Source: Ooceraea biroi (taxonomy: Eukaryota; Arthropoda; Insecta; Hymenoptera; Formicidae). Taken from it: a DNA stretch of 64,000 nucleotides. The notes under the pieces were generated by a model. That model was given only the letters and a program-made list of their open reading frames with translations. It was not told where the DNA came from and did no database searches. Of this stretch, positions 20,777-33,032 are shown piece by piece. The position numbers and the translations under genes were made by a program. Numbering within the stretch: position 1 is the first letter of the stretch; every line of letters starts with the position of its first letter. The stretch covers positions 11,928,601-11,992,600 of the forward strand of contig NC_039517.1 of the NCBI RefSeq assembly GCF_003672135.1, read 5' to 3'.

Positions 20777-22785
20777 CTATGGTTCAATTGGTGAAGGTTT
20801 GTCTTGAACAAGATGATCAAAGGCGAAATTGGCAATAATGGCATTCAAATCTTGGAGGGTAAATCTCTTATTTTCTACAATACAGTATATGAGAAAATTC
20901 TTAATTTCCACTGCCAGAGTTCCGCCTTCAAACATTATATGCCTAAAATCGTGGGGGAAGATTTTAGTGACATTAATATTGTCAACATTCATTAGTGCAC
21001 TTTTGAAGTTAACCCCGTAAAATGTAGACCAAAACCCTCTGGCTTGTTTATTTAACCCAGGAGAATACACATCCTCACAGTGTTGAGTATGAGTTTCCAT
21101 ATTTCTTATGACAAAAAGTTCCTCAGAAAATCTTTCCTGAATACTTTGTTTATCTGCAAAACAAGTGCGACATGGTCTATGCGCATTAGCAACTCCTTCC
21201 TTAAATCCACCGAGATATGCAGGAGTATCTCCAGCAACAAGATTAAGGAAGCCTGTAAATTTCCTCTGTACATCTTTTATTTTCAATGAGATACCGTCCT
21301 CATTTCCAAGCAGTGCTAAATCGTTTAAGAAGTCACTCACCACTTTCTCTGCACCATGCTTTTTCACATTTGCATGTGAGGTGATTGCGAGAAGATTTAT
21401 TGATCTGAGGGATGATCTTAACTCTGGGTAAACATTCCCTAGTGTCCAATAAAATATTGACAGTTTTCTGGTCTTGGCACCCAGTGGATTGGCAAACTCC
21501 ACATCGTCATAATATACAATAATAGAAAGTGCCTTTTTGTCACGCTTGAATATTTTATGGGAGCGGTAGTAGGAACCATCCAATATAGTTCTTATGGTGC
21601 CATCATAAGGCTTTGGGTTATCCACACATGAGAGAACATCATCATTATGTAAATAAAATTTTAAATTTCTCAAAAAAGGAACCACATATGCATAATCCTT
21701 GCGGGTTACAAACTTAGCTTCCTTGGTCCAAACTCTTGATGGCCAAATTTCTTGTTTCTCGGGTCTCACCATACCACATTTATCAAGAAATGATTTTATC
21801 CTTGCAGAACTGCTAACTTCATGAAAAAGATCCAACACGTCACAGCTGGCAAACACTTGCAATATATCAGCACGGGAAACAGTTCTTGTTTCCTCATTAA
21901 CTGAATTCAAAATCATTGCCTAGAAAGTAAAAAACAGGTTTATAAATAATAGTTCGAATTAATAGATGCAGTGTGAATTTTCCTGTACATGAAACATTTT
22001 GCTGTGAAAGGATTTCATAATCATTTATTTCACCTTTATAATGCTCATAAATTCTGTGATCAACTGTTGTGCTCCGTCAATGACCTTTTCTACTGTAGTT
22101 TGAGGAATACTGCAGGATTCTTTGAGATTTATTATAAACATGGAGGCATGCCACCGAAGTAAATCTTGCCTGGAAATGAACTGCTCATCATCTAAATGAA
22201 AAATAATATTATGTGATAACATATATAAGGTAATCAAAAATATAAAGTTAGTTCTATGGAGAGTTCGCATAAATGCAGAAGGATATAAAGTAAGTAAAAT
22301 TTAAGGATGTATATTAGAAGTATCCCATTCAAAACTTCAAGCAGATTTATAGATTATTGCAATGAAATAAAAATCTGAAAATATATATTAAAGATTTCAA
22401 GAACATTAAATTTTTTAAATATTCATGTTAAAAAGTTAATAACAAAACAATAAAAAAATGTTTTTTTATTAAATTTTTAAATGCAAAGTACAAATTTACC
22501 GATTCTTTTCATCTTGGTAAGATTCAGGAATATCTACGATATCTTCATCTTGGTAAGGTTCAGGAACATCTACGATATCTTCATCATCGATGTTATTGAA
22601 ATTCATGTGATGTTCTCTTTAACATGTTTTTGAAACGACGACCATATCTTGTAACTGGCACCACAACCCGGTTGATTGCAATAAACGATAAAATTTGGAT
22701 CAAATTTGTGGTTGCGGGATACATGAGATACAACTTCGTGTTCAGGAAGTGGCAAATAGCACATAGAGCAATTTGTGAGGGCCAT
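20777..22785 (-). pseudogene. Unclassified DNA-transposon protein with N-terminal zinc finger, multi-exon
   Basis: The minus-strand pieces belong together. At 22785-22603 there is a Cys/His finger (CSMCYLPLPEHEVVSH, then CNQPGCGASYKIWSSFQKH). An acidic repeat segment follows (22582-22511), then a conserved helix-rich piece (22140-22025), then a long 379-codon frame (21916-20777) with VYYDDVEFANPLGAKT and FYWTLGN motifs, an AYLGGFKEGVANAH segment and a CRTCFADK motif. The layout resembles two-gene transposon proteins common in invertebrate and fish assemblies; a CACTA/EnSpm relationship is possible but not shown. Breaks: a frameshift between the finger and the acidic repeat; exon borders were not all resolved. 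The 3' end stops at the edge of the GC-rich block at 20770. Confidence 0.6.
22511..22582 (-). repeat. 36-bp tandem duplication in coding sequence
   Basis: Two adjacent 36-bp units (ATCTTGGTAAGRTTCAGGAA and following), reading on the minus strand as a duplicated acidic 12-residue unit (EDIVDVPEPYQD and EDIVDIPESYQD). Confidence 0.85.
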
Positions 22786-23193
22786 ATCAATTATGAATAC
22801 AATTAGCAGTACTTAATAACAATAACACTTATAATTAACATAAATAATTATTGAAATGGTAATTATAAAGTTCATAAAGGCTGATGAAATATTAATAAAT
22901 ACTTGATGAAATCTTAATAAATATTATAAAGGATTGGATCAATGAGTGTGCGTTTTGCACGACCAGGCGGTAAATACGTTCTTGGTGCGTTAGCGACGAT
23001 GTCACGTGTCATTGTGACGTAGCAACGAATCACCTAGCAACGCAAACAGTTGCGCGAACTGGCGGCAAACAGGCCCTTGTGCCGAGTGATAATTTGAAAC
23101 GACCTGTCCGTCGGGCTGAGTATTTTGCGCGGTTTAGCTCGTCGGATGTGGATTCGAAAGAGACAGGTCAAGTAGAATGATCAAGCCAGCCTG
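22786..23193. other. Spacer between divergent transposon genes, partly GC-rich
   Basis: AT-rich to about 22930, then GC-rich without a conserved frame to the LTR boundary at 23194. The GC-rich part may be internal sequence of the LTR element, which on the minus strand would lie directly after its 5' LTR. Confidence 0.35.
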
Positions 23194-24097
23194 TGTAGTA
23201 ACGATAACAATAACTAGTCGTTTATTATAGGTCTACGTGCGTATATGTACAATGTGGTTTCCGGGGGAGGTGTCTCCCCGTTAGACGCGGGCTTTCCCGG
23301 AATGGCGGGTTACCGGGCGATGAACGCCCTGCGGAGGCGCAACGTCTATTCGTGACCGCGTGCCCCGCGGAGTCGGTGACGTATCGGAGCGTTAACGCGT
23401 CGCGGTGATACGCAAGAAGGTAGGAAACTTCACTTGCATGCACCGGTGTCGAGATCACGGCTGGCCGGCGCCTCGATCGGCTGGCGCAGCCAAGAACGCT
23501 TGCCGGAGGCAAAGAACGCTTTACCCCGTTATACGCAGGTGATGCGAGGCGATAGTAGCTCGTGTTCGTTTGACGGGGTGCGGTGACGCGCGGACTAGAT
23601 GGATGTTCGGTCGTACTGGCTGAGAACGCTCAGCGGAGGCCAAGAACACTTGACTCCGGTTGGACGTGCACTCAGGTAATCAGAATGAGTTAGCTCAGCT
23701 TAGCCAAGAACGCTCGGCGGAGACAGATAACACTACCCCGGTAATCGCTGTTGCTATCTCGGTAATTCGGAAGATTTGGTATCGGATTAGGATTCGGAAA
23801 GCTCGAGAGCATTCGGAAAAGTGATCCTGGTTCCTGGATCGCAGCCCTTATATACTAACGCACGTGGGGATCCGGGGGTAGCGGCGTCGGGGCGGCGGTC
23901 GGAAAAATAGCGGAGAAAAATACCCCCGACGCTACGCCACCTTCCGAGTCTTATCACGGCGGTTACGCTTATCGGGCCGCTTGTTTACGCAGGTTTATAT
24001 GGCGCGCAGCGCCTGGTCTTCGCCCGCCTGATGTTCGGGCGGGTGGCATCGGCAGGTGTTGACCGGACTAGACGATGCAGAGGGGTGCATCGTTACA
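23194..24097 (-). mobile_element. Solitary LTR of a retrotransposon (minus orientation), 904 bp
   Basis: On the minus strand it starts TGTAACGATGCACC and ends ATCGTTACTACA, i.e. TG..CA with near-inverted termini. It contains a TATA box (TATATAA, plus coordinates 23849-23855) and an AATAAA (23221-23226) in the expected U3-then-R/U5 order. Three copies of an AAGAACGCT..CGGAGGC motif (near 23490, 23620 and 23705) resemble U3 enhancer repeats. No clear target duplication was found, so the left flank may be internal sequence. Confidence 0.6.
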
Positions 24098-24224
24098 AAT
24101 TATTTTGCCTGCTTATAATTTGTTGCTAATGTGTTCCAGTAGTGATTAAAGACAAATTATAAAGTCAATAAGTAGTAAGGCTTAGTCTGTGATAATTGTT
24201 GTGTTAAATTGTGTTATTAAAACG

Positions 24225-26005
24225 ATGAAAAAGTTGGTGTTATGTGAGTTTGCCGGTAGGAGAAAAAAAGTGCAGTTTGAAACAGAGTCGGGAAAATCCG
24301 ACTTGTCCTGTCTTAGACATGCTTTACTTAAAGCTAGTGAAACTGATAAAGACTTACGAGACAGAATGGCAAATAGCACTCAAATTTTTCAACATATCGA
24401 TTTAGAATTGTGTCCCCAACCTATTGATATTGAAGAAAACGATACAATCGAAGATAAGTCAATATTGACTATTGTTTTCATTCCTAATACATTCACTGAT
24501 CTACCAGTTATTAACTTGTGTGGAACATCACAAGAGAGATTCCTGGATTTTGACATCGTTAATGATCAGTGTGATGTCGATGAAGACACTCAAACCATTA
24601 GCGACTCTTTGACAGGAAGTCTAAATGAAGCTAGTAACAAAGAAGATACAGCTACTATACAGTTTTCAGATGTGTTTACAGAAACATCTAAAGTACAGTC
24701 TCCAGAAGTAACTACAGAAACAGCCAAAGCAAAATCTTCTAAAGTGTCTGCCCAGGTTTGTGAAGTTAACTTTTTGCTCAAAATCACTTGTGTTTTGTAT
24801 CTTGGTTCGTAGGTGTTTAAAGATTGACTTTTTGAAATAGGTATCAACTACGTTAGATTCTGTATCACTTCTAATGCTGCCGGAAAGCTTAAAATCATGC
24901 AGCAATCTGTTGGATCACATTAATGAGTTGATACGCATTTGTGCCACTCATCTGCTAAGTGTGACTAATGGCAAACCAACTTCAAAAGATTATACACAGT
25001 TAAGTATAGCTATGTGCTTAGAATATCCAGTTCTGAAAGATGTGGGTTCTCCGACATATTATGTAAGTAATGAACTATTTTTTATTGTGAAAATAATTTT
25101 GATTTACAAGTATAAATTTTAAATTCTTCAGAGATTAATAATTTTTTACATTCTTTCAGGGATCATTCAAGACAATGCTAAGTAATTGCATCCGGAACAG
25201 GCAAGCTTTTTTAAAAAGGAAGCTCTCAGATGCATCTAGTAGTACAAGGAAGGCTCAAAGGACAACTGTACAGATGTGTGCCCTGTCTTCTTCATATGTG
25301 GAATCATTACTCAAGTATAATGTATTTTTAAATTAATTAGTAAAATATTAAATGATGTATTTTATTACTTAAAGTATTTTATTTTAATTCAGAAAGTATT
25401 TTATCAACAGAAAGCTATATATTTTGACAATCTCAAAGGTATAATGTTTACAGCACTTCTGACTCTGTAACCGAGGATGATACAGTTACAGATATGCAAA
25501 CACTAATGTCAAACTAAAAGAAACCAAACCCTGTACAAGCAATCTGCAACACATGAAAATATTAATGTCAAAAACAAAGAAACTGCGCAGAGACTGGATT
25601 GTAAATAAAGAAATGAATGCTCGGTGCTCTGCTATTATGCAGCAGTTCCCTTATTTGAAGACCTCTGATTTGGTACTGTGAACTGAGAGTAGCTGTAACC
25701 TTATTACTGCATATAACTATTTAAATAAAACGAACAAGTGACAGAATATCTTATAAATCCTTGTTTTGACCTAAATTGTTGTTTATTATGTTACAGTTAG
25801 AACATGATTTTTGATTTGCTTGGTTTCTGGAAGAGCAGTGCTATCCAGAATCTTGAAATTTTGTTGGAGAAACTCAGCAAACTTTTTAAGATGGAAAATG
25901 CTACCGAGTCAGACAAACTTTCATTGTTAATAAAAGCTGAAAAAGCATTGATTCCGAATAAAACTTTCAGTTCATGCAAAGCTATCACCACATGTAAGGT
26001 ATGTA
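24225..26005 (+). pseudogene. Second, divergent gene of the zinc-finger transposon, multi-exon
   Basis: Exon 1 24225-24755 starts at an ATG (KKLVLCEFAGRRKKVQFE), is Ser/Thr/acidic at its end, and joins in phase 0 to exon 2, 24841-25062 (LLDHINELIRICATHLLSV, YPVLKDVG). Exon 3 from 25160 continues in frame (FKTMLSNCIRNRQAFLKRKL). The two introns, of 85 and 97 bp, have GT..AG borders. A further coding piece (25800-25998, GFWKSSAIQNLEILLEKLSKLF) ends at a GTATGT donor. Exon 3 runs into a stop at about 25337 unless another splice site is used. I do not know its function. It is head-to-head with the minus-strand gene at 20777-22785, with an LTR between the two starts. Confidence 0.5.
25337..25799. 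other. Intron-like or decayed interval
   Basis: AT-rich with short coding-like fragments (about 25450-25510 and 25560-25680) but no continuous frame. Confidence 0.35.
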
Positions 26006-26106
26006 CAATTTTGCTATGTATTGTAACTGAATAAAGATTAACCTTCTGACCCTAAGATATATGATAAACATTGTTGTACCTCTGCTTCAGGTGTACGAGT
26101 CACTTG

Positions 26107-26206
26107 NNNNNNNNNNNNNNNNNNNNNNNNNNNNNNNNNNNNNNNNNNNNNNNNNNNNNNNNNNNNNNNNNNNNNNNNNNNNNNNNNNNNNNNNNNNNNN
26201 NNNNNN
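26107..26206. other. Assembly gap of 100 N
   Basis: Exactly 100 N; it interrupts the unclassified transposon gene region. Confidence 0.95.
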
Positions 26207-27057
26207 TAGGTTGAAGAAACTCTTTTCTTTGGTATGTTTTCTCTCCTTAAATATTAAAGATTTACCCACCATTGTTTCAACTAATTTTTAGCACTTACTT
26301 AATGCTTGAAAAAAATAATAATAAATTAAACTTTGACTATTTTGGATAAGAAAATCTCTACTTGTAGTAAAAACAAATAATGATTTAATCATTTTCTGGT
26401 TTTTAAAGGACAAGAACTTTTGAGTAACAAAGGTTAACAAGACAAATTTGGATTCGAGTGTTAAGTAGGACACTATTCTTCTTAAAACCGTTTAGTAAAT
26501 TTGCGCATAGGCACGACTTCGTGAGATATGATTTTTGTAAGTAGAGACAATTTTAAAAATTGCAATCGAATCGTGTTTCTACCCAACTCGGCAAGTTCAT
26601 GGTTTTAGTCGAAAATGTTCACTCGGAGATTTTTGGGGTCACTGCATCTAAATTTGAAGTCAAATTTGGAATTATGAAAAATGACATTCAAAATGGCGGA
26701 TCCAATATGGCGACCGAAAGTATTAAAAATTGTTTGTTTTGCAAGAAAATGAGACTCGAGAGGTTTTTGAGGTCGCTGATTCTGAACCTGAGATCAAAAA
26801 TTGGAAATTCAAAATAGCGGATACAATATGGTATACTGAATTAATGTGAAAAGCATATATGGAAGAAGTGCAATTTACATTATTTATATAATGTAAATAT
26901 GTGGGTATTTCATACATTCCTAATCCTTAAGATCTCCGGTAAAGGGCTAAATAGCCCACTCGTCATGATTCCTAAATAGAGGGTAAGGAAGAGCCCCGGT
27001 GCTGTAAATAAACCCTTACTCGATGAAATTTAGGATGAACGGGCAGCACTGAGGGGA
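26207..27057. other. AT-rich, no gene seen
   Basis: It contains the recurring phrase TTCAAAATGGCGGATCCAATATGG (about 26688 and, degenerate, 26806), also seen near 15925, 37100 and 53030, so it is repeat-derived. No conserved frame. Confidence 0.5.
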
Positions 27058-29103
27058 ATGGATGAATGTACCCACATGGATAGAAATACTGATGATGACT
27101 TGGACCCTGGAGCGGGTAGCTCCCACGACTTGAGTAGAACAGGCTATCAGGTCACCCTTCCAGACATTGCTCTGGAAGTTGATGGATTGCAGGCTCAAGC
27201 TCGTGTTCTTGGATTAGTGACACTATCCTTTCTGGAAACGAAGGTCGCTGCAATATTGACTTTTCCATAGGAATGGACACGATGGAAAATTCCGTGTTGG
27301 ATCCGCCGGATAATATTGCAGAAGTAATAGAAGTTTCAGTTGGGCGGAAACGACAAATTCAGAATGTTTCAAGCGAAGCGATTTTTAATCGAACATTCTT
27401 CTTTACAGGAAACGTGCAAGGTTGTTACCGATATGTTGTAGAGCTACTTGAGCAAAAATTAATGAGGAGCAAGAAAAATTCTTTTAAAAACTGTTTATTC
27501 TTTATTCAGCAGATTAAAAGTTATTATAATAATGTAAGTAGAAATCGAAAAAATTTGAATCTAAGTATAAGAATGGTTGAACAGTGATTTCATTTATCCC
27601 AAGAGTATACTTCAAAAGTCCAAAAATATTTTGCTATCGAAAGAGTCTCCGATGCTTTTATCTTCGAAGACAGGACGCCCTCAAAAATGTTTGACGAAAA
27701 ATCGCTGAAGTCTCAGAGAAGAGATGCCAGCAAGCTGGCAGAAGAAAATAACAACAGTACTTAAACATTTTTGATGGCTGCAAAAGTATCAGCAAAGAAA
27801 ATAAAAATAATGATTTAGCAGCAGTTATAAGTGAAATGTTGAAAACTCTGCAATTGTTAAGAGGATCCGTGCAAATTTCACTGAAAATAACGTCATAAAA
27901 GCCACTCCTGTTGAAGTTTTGGCTTATTTAATTGATAATATTGATCAAAAAATCAATATCATCATATGCACATGGAATCTAAACGACGAAATGCTGACAT
28001 ATGGCCAAGATATGAATTGGTTAGAATGAAACAGAAAATGTTATCCCACAGGGATAATTGTTACAGATACATCAGCTACAGTTCCACTTCAAATTTCCTG
28101 GAACATAGAGTTAAGCGTCTAATAGAAATGCAAACAGAATTATTGAAGCTAACATGCAACAAACATCCTTGCAATGTATTGAAGCAACATTGATATTCTC
28201 ATGGGGTTTTGATGGATCTAGTGGTCATTCTACATATAATCAACACTTTGTTAGCTTAGGTGAATCAGGTGGAACAACGGATGCTAGCTTGATAGCTACA
28301 ACTACCATCCCACTACGTCTAATTGCTAAACATGGTCAATTATTGGTGCAATAGAATTCCGCAGTCAATAAGATTTTGTTCGCCAATAATGTTAGACTTC
28401 AAAGAAGAAATGTAGCAAATATTAGAGCGACAAGTGAGAAAATAAAAGAACAGATTAAAACTTGCGTCCAATTACATACGAATTAAGTAATAATACAAAA
28501 ATTATAGTCTCCTGTTCCTTCTTTTGTACTCTTATAGATGGAAAAGTATTGAGTGTTTTGACTGAGTCTTCTGGAGTGGTTAATTGCCCAATATGTCACG
28601 CCAGGCCAAATGAGATGAATGATATTAAAAATTTGGTACTCCTGTATTTGAACCGAAGCCAGATACGTTACAATATGGCTTGTCTACACTGCATATGTGA
28701 ATTCGTTTTCTTCGAATGCTTGTTACATGTATCATATCGTCTTGAATTAAAGGTTTGGAAAGTTGTAGGAAATGAAGCAAACAATATTTTGAAGAAAAGA
28801 AAAACATTAATTCAGGAACGATTTCGAGAAAACTTTTCAATGTCAGTAGATGTACCAAGATCAGGAGGTGCTGGAACTAGTACTACTGGAAACATTAGCA
28901 GAAGAGCATTTGAAAAGCCGGACCTGTTAGCTGAGGTATTGGATCTTGACGTAACATTAATTAAAAATTTCAAAACCATTTTAGTTGCTTTAAACTATCA
29001 ACTTCCGATTGATCCTATTAAATTTAAAACTTTTTGTTTCGACACAGCAAAGATTTTTAACAAAGAATATAGGCGGGAGCACAGACTTTTGCATAACGCA
29101 TAA
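27058..29103 (+). pseudogene. Decayed, unclassified transposase-like gene
   Basis: Coding fragments in order: 27058-27270, 27273-27587, 27966-28193, 28154-28440 (SWGFDGSSGHSTYNQ, TTTIPLRLIAKHG) and 28462-29103 (LIDGKVLSVLTESSGVVNCPICHA, then GGAGTSTTGNISRRAF and a helix-rich C-terminus). The order of a WGFDGSSGHS motif, a DGKV..LT segment with CxxC, and a GT..GN.(S/T)RR motif matches a family of hypothetical transposon proteins I recall from aphid and Hydra assemblies, but I cannot name its superfamily. Several frameshifts and stops are present, for example a stop at 27268-27270 and one near 28352. It ends just before the repeated GCATAACGCATAA phrase at 29097-29110. Confidence 0.5.
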
Positions 29104-29761
29104 CGCATAAGGCATAGTACATAACATAAAGCACTGCAACGCACAAACCTGTGCATCAGCCGTAACAAATTCTAACCTTAAAGTTGTTAAGACGATAGAG
29201 GTGAAATGGTGCCGATTGTGAAGGTAATATATGTTAAAAACGTGATGTGTATAAGTTTTATCTTATGTTTTGAAAGTTTGTAAGGATATTTTGAATTAAA
29301 ATTAAATATTTTAATATTTGGAAATAGTTGTTATGTAAACTTTTTGTAAATGAGAAAGATTCGAAATTGACAAATAATTACTGATAATACAAATCAGATA
29401 GACATTAGTGTTCTTACACCGTGAAAATGTGATTAATTGACTAACCATATTAGTTGAATAGCTGTATTTACATTTAGTTTTACATTTCTAATGCCTTCTT
29501 CTTGCAAAATCATGAATATCATGAGTATGAAACATTTTATTTTGACACAATCATGCTGTTTTTAACCTTCTCAGTCATTAAAATCGTATATCAACTAATC
29601 AACTTTCTTTGTACATTGCATGTCTGGATTGCACTTTAATAAACACAATATAAATTTAATTACTTATTTATTTCATGAAAGCGTGTTGGCATTTACAATT
29701 TAATGCAAATTTAACAAGTACCAACAACTTTTTGTATGTCGCTGTGAAACTAATAATACTT
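29104..29761. other. AT-rich, no gene seen
   Basis: No conserved frame; AATAAA-like sites occur near 29638. It possibly belongs to the 3' flank of the decayed transposon. Confidence 0.5.
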
Positions 29762-30570
29762 ACCCAGATAGCAAAATGCTAGCAGTATGCCAGCAGTATG
29801 CAAGCAAAGTTAATCATGACTTTGCAGCAGATTCTAATCTGCTGCATCCCCATTAAGCTTAGTTTCTGATAGCACATCTTGTTGATGTAATTTGATAATG
29901 AAAATGCAGCAAAAATCAAGCATGAATTACTATTATGTCATGATAGCAGAAAAATAACAAATATCGAACAAAATCTATCATATTAGATATATACGGCACA
30001 AACGTAGCAAAAATCGTGCATTGTCTGCCATCATATCGTAATGGTAAAAACGCGGCAAAGACAGAACACGATCTATCTTATCAGCTATTAATGGCAAAAA
30101 CGCAGAAAAAATGGAGCATGATCTGCATCGCATCGTGATGGTAAAAACGTGGCAACAAGCTATGCTGTATTTTTGCTGTGTTTGTGCTGTTATATTTTGA
30201 CATAGCAGGGCATGCTCCATTTCTGCCGCGTTTCTGCCGTCACGTCGTGCTTGCAGATTAGCTCGATTTCTGAGGATATTCTGCCAATATAGCATGATGT
30301 CATGTTATGCTCACTTTCAGTTTATTATCTGTCGATATATTATGCTAACACATAATGTTTAAAATCTAAACTTTTTATGTTAAGATCTTCTGCTTAAATT
30401 TTATAGTATTTTTTTAAGCATAGCATAACGCAGACTGCTTGTTTTCTGATATATTTCTGCCGACATTAATTAAGAGGGCAGATCATGCTTAGCTGTTGCT
30501 GCAGTTTTGTCAACATAATAATGTAGAACACAATTGTAAAACGTGCTTTGTCCGATTTGGCTATCTGGGT
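29762..30570. mobile_element. MITE, about 0.8 kb, ends ACCCAGATAGC..GCTATCTGGGT
   Basis: Perfect 11-bp inverted ends enclose about 809 bp. The interior is full of related short phrases (CAGCAGTATGC, GTAAAAACGYGGCAA, GCTGTATTTTTGCTGTG) with partial inverted symmetry around 30170. No coding region. Superfamily not assigned. Confidence 0.6.
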
Positions 30571-30699
30571 ATAATTATTATATAATAATTTAAAAATATA
30601 CGAAGGTTTTTGTTATCAATATGTTTTTAATATTTTAAGGTGTTGAGCTCCTACATAATGGAATGTAATATATAATGGTTTCTGGATACATAAATCATT

Positions 30700-32259
30700 A
30701 TGGATATAAATGATGATTATTTCATTTTGTGTCTCTTACAATTGTGCTTATTAGCATTGTTACAAAAAAGGAATGAAAGAAAAAGGTGGTTAAATCGAAG
30801 ATGGTGGATCAGACCAATCAATGTTGCACGTCCTCTATATGAAGATTTCGAACACCTCTTCCATGAATTGAAATATAATGATGTCGAAATATTTTTCCGA
30901 TATGTAAGGATGACAAAAGAAACTTTCTCCCATCTATTACAAATGACAAAGCCTTTTTTAACTAAAACAAGTAAACGAGCTTTTAGTCCGGAGCAACGAT
31001 TGGCCATAACTCTAAGGTACTTAGTTATTTTATCGTGTTCTATTAAATGAAAGAATGATACAAACGTGTAGCATCATTGTGTAAATGTTCTATGTTGGTA
31101 TTTTGTTTTATTCACATATCAAGATTATTTTTTTGTAGATATTTAGCAACTGGGGATCAAATATTATCCATTGCACTAACTTTTAGATGTGGAGAATCCA
31201 CTGTACGGAACATTATTCATGAAACCTGTTCAGTCATAGTAAAAGTATTACAACCGATTTACCTTCGTGTACCTAAAGAGGAAGAATGGAAAACTATTTG
31301 TAATGGTTTCCTTCAAAAGTGAAATTTTCCTCACTGTTTGGGATCATGTGATGGAAAACATGTGGAGATACAAGCTCCACCAAATTCCGGAAGTTTATTC
31401 TTCAACTATAAAAAGACATATAGCATTGTGCTAATGGCTGCATGTGACTACAGATATATGTTTACATTAGTTGACATAGGTGCATATGGTGGAAATAGCG
31501 ATGGTGGAATTTTTTTCTCTTCTGACATTTATGCAGCACTAAAAGAAGAAACGTTAAATCTTCCTAAAGGAACTGTAAATCTTCCTAAAAGCAATGTAAA
31601 ATTGCCGTTATTTTTTCTTGGAGATAGTGGTTTTCCAATTAGTATTAATATGATGTGACCTTACGTTGGAAAATTACTTGATGAAAGAAAAAAAATATAT
31701 AATTATAGGTTAGCAATTATACTTATTACTATTATTAATAGATATTAATATAATAGGATAATAATGTATGTTATATACACGCGCGCGTGATAAGTGTTTT
31801 ACTTACCTTAATTCCATTGTGCGTTCCATTTTCAGATTGTCTAGAGCAAGGCGTACTATTGAAAATTCTTTTGGTATTTTGTCTTCACGGTGGAGGATCT
31901 ATCGAAAACCGATTAATATGCATCCGAAATATGTGGATACGATTGTCATGGCGACAATATGTCTGCACAATTTTATAAAATTTGAGGAAGATCTCGCGCA
32001 AGGAGAAAACAAAATATATTGTCCTCCTAATTTTGTAGACTCCGAAGATGCAGAAGGTAATTGCATTCCTGGACAATGGCGGCAAAGTGTTGAAACTTCA
32101 ATGAGAAACATTCCTCCCACTTCAATGCATAATGCAACTGCAATTGCATATAAGCAAAGAGACAAACTCGCAGATTATTTTTTGACACCGCCTGGTGAAG
32201 TTTCTTGGCAGTATGAGTATATTAGAAGAGGGCTGCATCATGATCATCCTGTATCATGA
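30700..32259 (+). pseudogene. PIF/Harbinger transposase (HARBI1-like, DDE_Tnp_4), two introns, two nonsense codons
   Basis: Exon 1 begins at ATG 30700 (N-terminal helix-turn-helix region with RWWIRPIN and FFRYVRMTKETF). Intron 31017-31138 leads to exon 2 with a CGESTVRNII helix-turn-helix-like segment. The catalytic residues are all visible: SCDGKH (Asp, near 31350), GAYGGNSDGGIF (Asp, near 31485-31510) and RRTIENSFGIL (Glu, in the last exon after intron 31709-31835). Both introns are GT..AG and keep the frame. Breaks: TGA at 31319-31321 just before the first catalytic motif, and TGA at 31656-31658. Length would be about 430 aa, near normal for the family. A BESS-like second protein lies at 35942-36961 on the other strand, as expected for a two-gene Harbinger element. 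Confidence 0.9.
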
Positions 32260-32731
32260 TTATGAAATGATATTTTGTTACAAATTATGTTATATAACCA
32301 TATAAACATATTGTTTTCTAAGACAATAAACCAAATCGTAAAAAACTTGCAGAAATATATAAATATATTATTTTGTTATCTGAACTGAAATTATATAAAA
32401 TAAAAAATAATCACAGTAATCACAGTACAGTTATCACATGTAGTATATACAGGTTGTTTCACACAAGGGTAAAAACCTTTCGCCCACAGGTAGATAACAT
32501 CAGATCGAAGTAAAAAGTCCTATACCATTTTGCGATCTGCGCAATAGTTAACGAGTTATTAAGTATTAAAAATCGCGGTATTAGTCCGGCCTACCGGCGA
32601 GTCAGTGCGCGCGAGCCAGAGCGGGGCGGGGTAGGCGGGAATAATAGGATGAGCCGCTCGCGCGAGTCGCGACGCGACGCGATAGCGGGTATCGGATTAC
32701 AGCGGCAAGCGAGACGACGCGTGGAAAATAA

Positions 32732-32829
32732 TTGTTACATATTTCTTTTTGTGATGTACACGCAAGTTTTATTTATTAATATTAATAAATAAAACTTGTG
32801 TGTACATCACAAAAAGAAATACGTAACAA
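32732..32829. repeat. Perfect-looking 98-bp hairpin inside the left arm
   Basis: TTGTTACATATTTCTTTTTG.. pairs with ..CAAAAAGAAATACGTAACAA through a TTAATATTAA centre near 32780; two or three mismatches. It lies downstream of the transposase stop codon (minus strand), so a transcript reading through would fold here. Confidence 0.85.
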
Positions 32830-33032
32830 CACTTTCTCGGCAACTCGCGCGCGTGAATGAGATGATGAGAAATTATTGTATGATTACTAATTATTTATCA
32901 TATTGATTAATATTATTCACCATAGTATTATTTAATATTTTCGTGCTATCTTTTCCACACCACTTTGCAGTAGATAGCATGGCGCGTTGTTTTTAAGTGG
33001 TTTCCCCAATAGGCCTAATCCACTCTAACTAA

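Noticed and set aside
23225..23512. 95-codon minus-strand frame in the solitary LTR
   Set aside because: Lies across LTR regulatory repeats and the poly(A) signal; arginine-rich composition reflects GC content.
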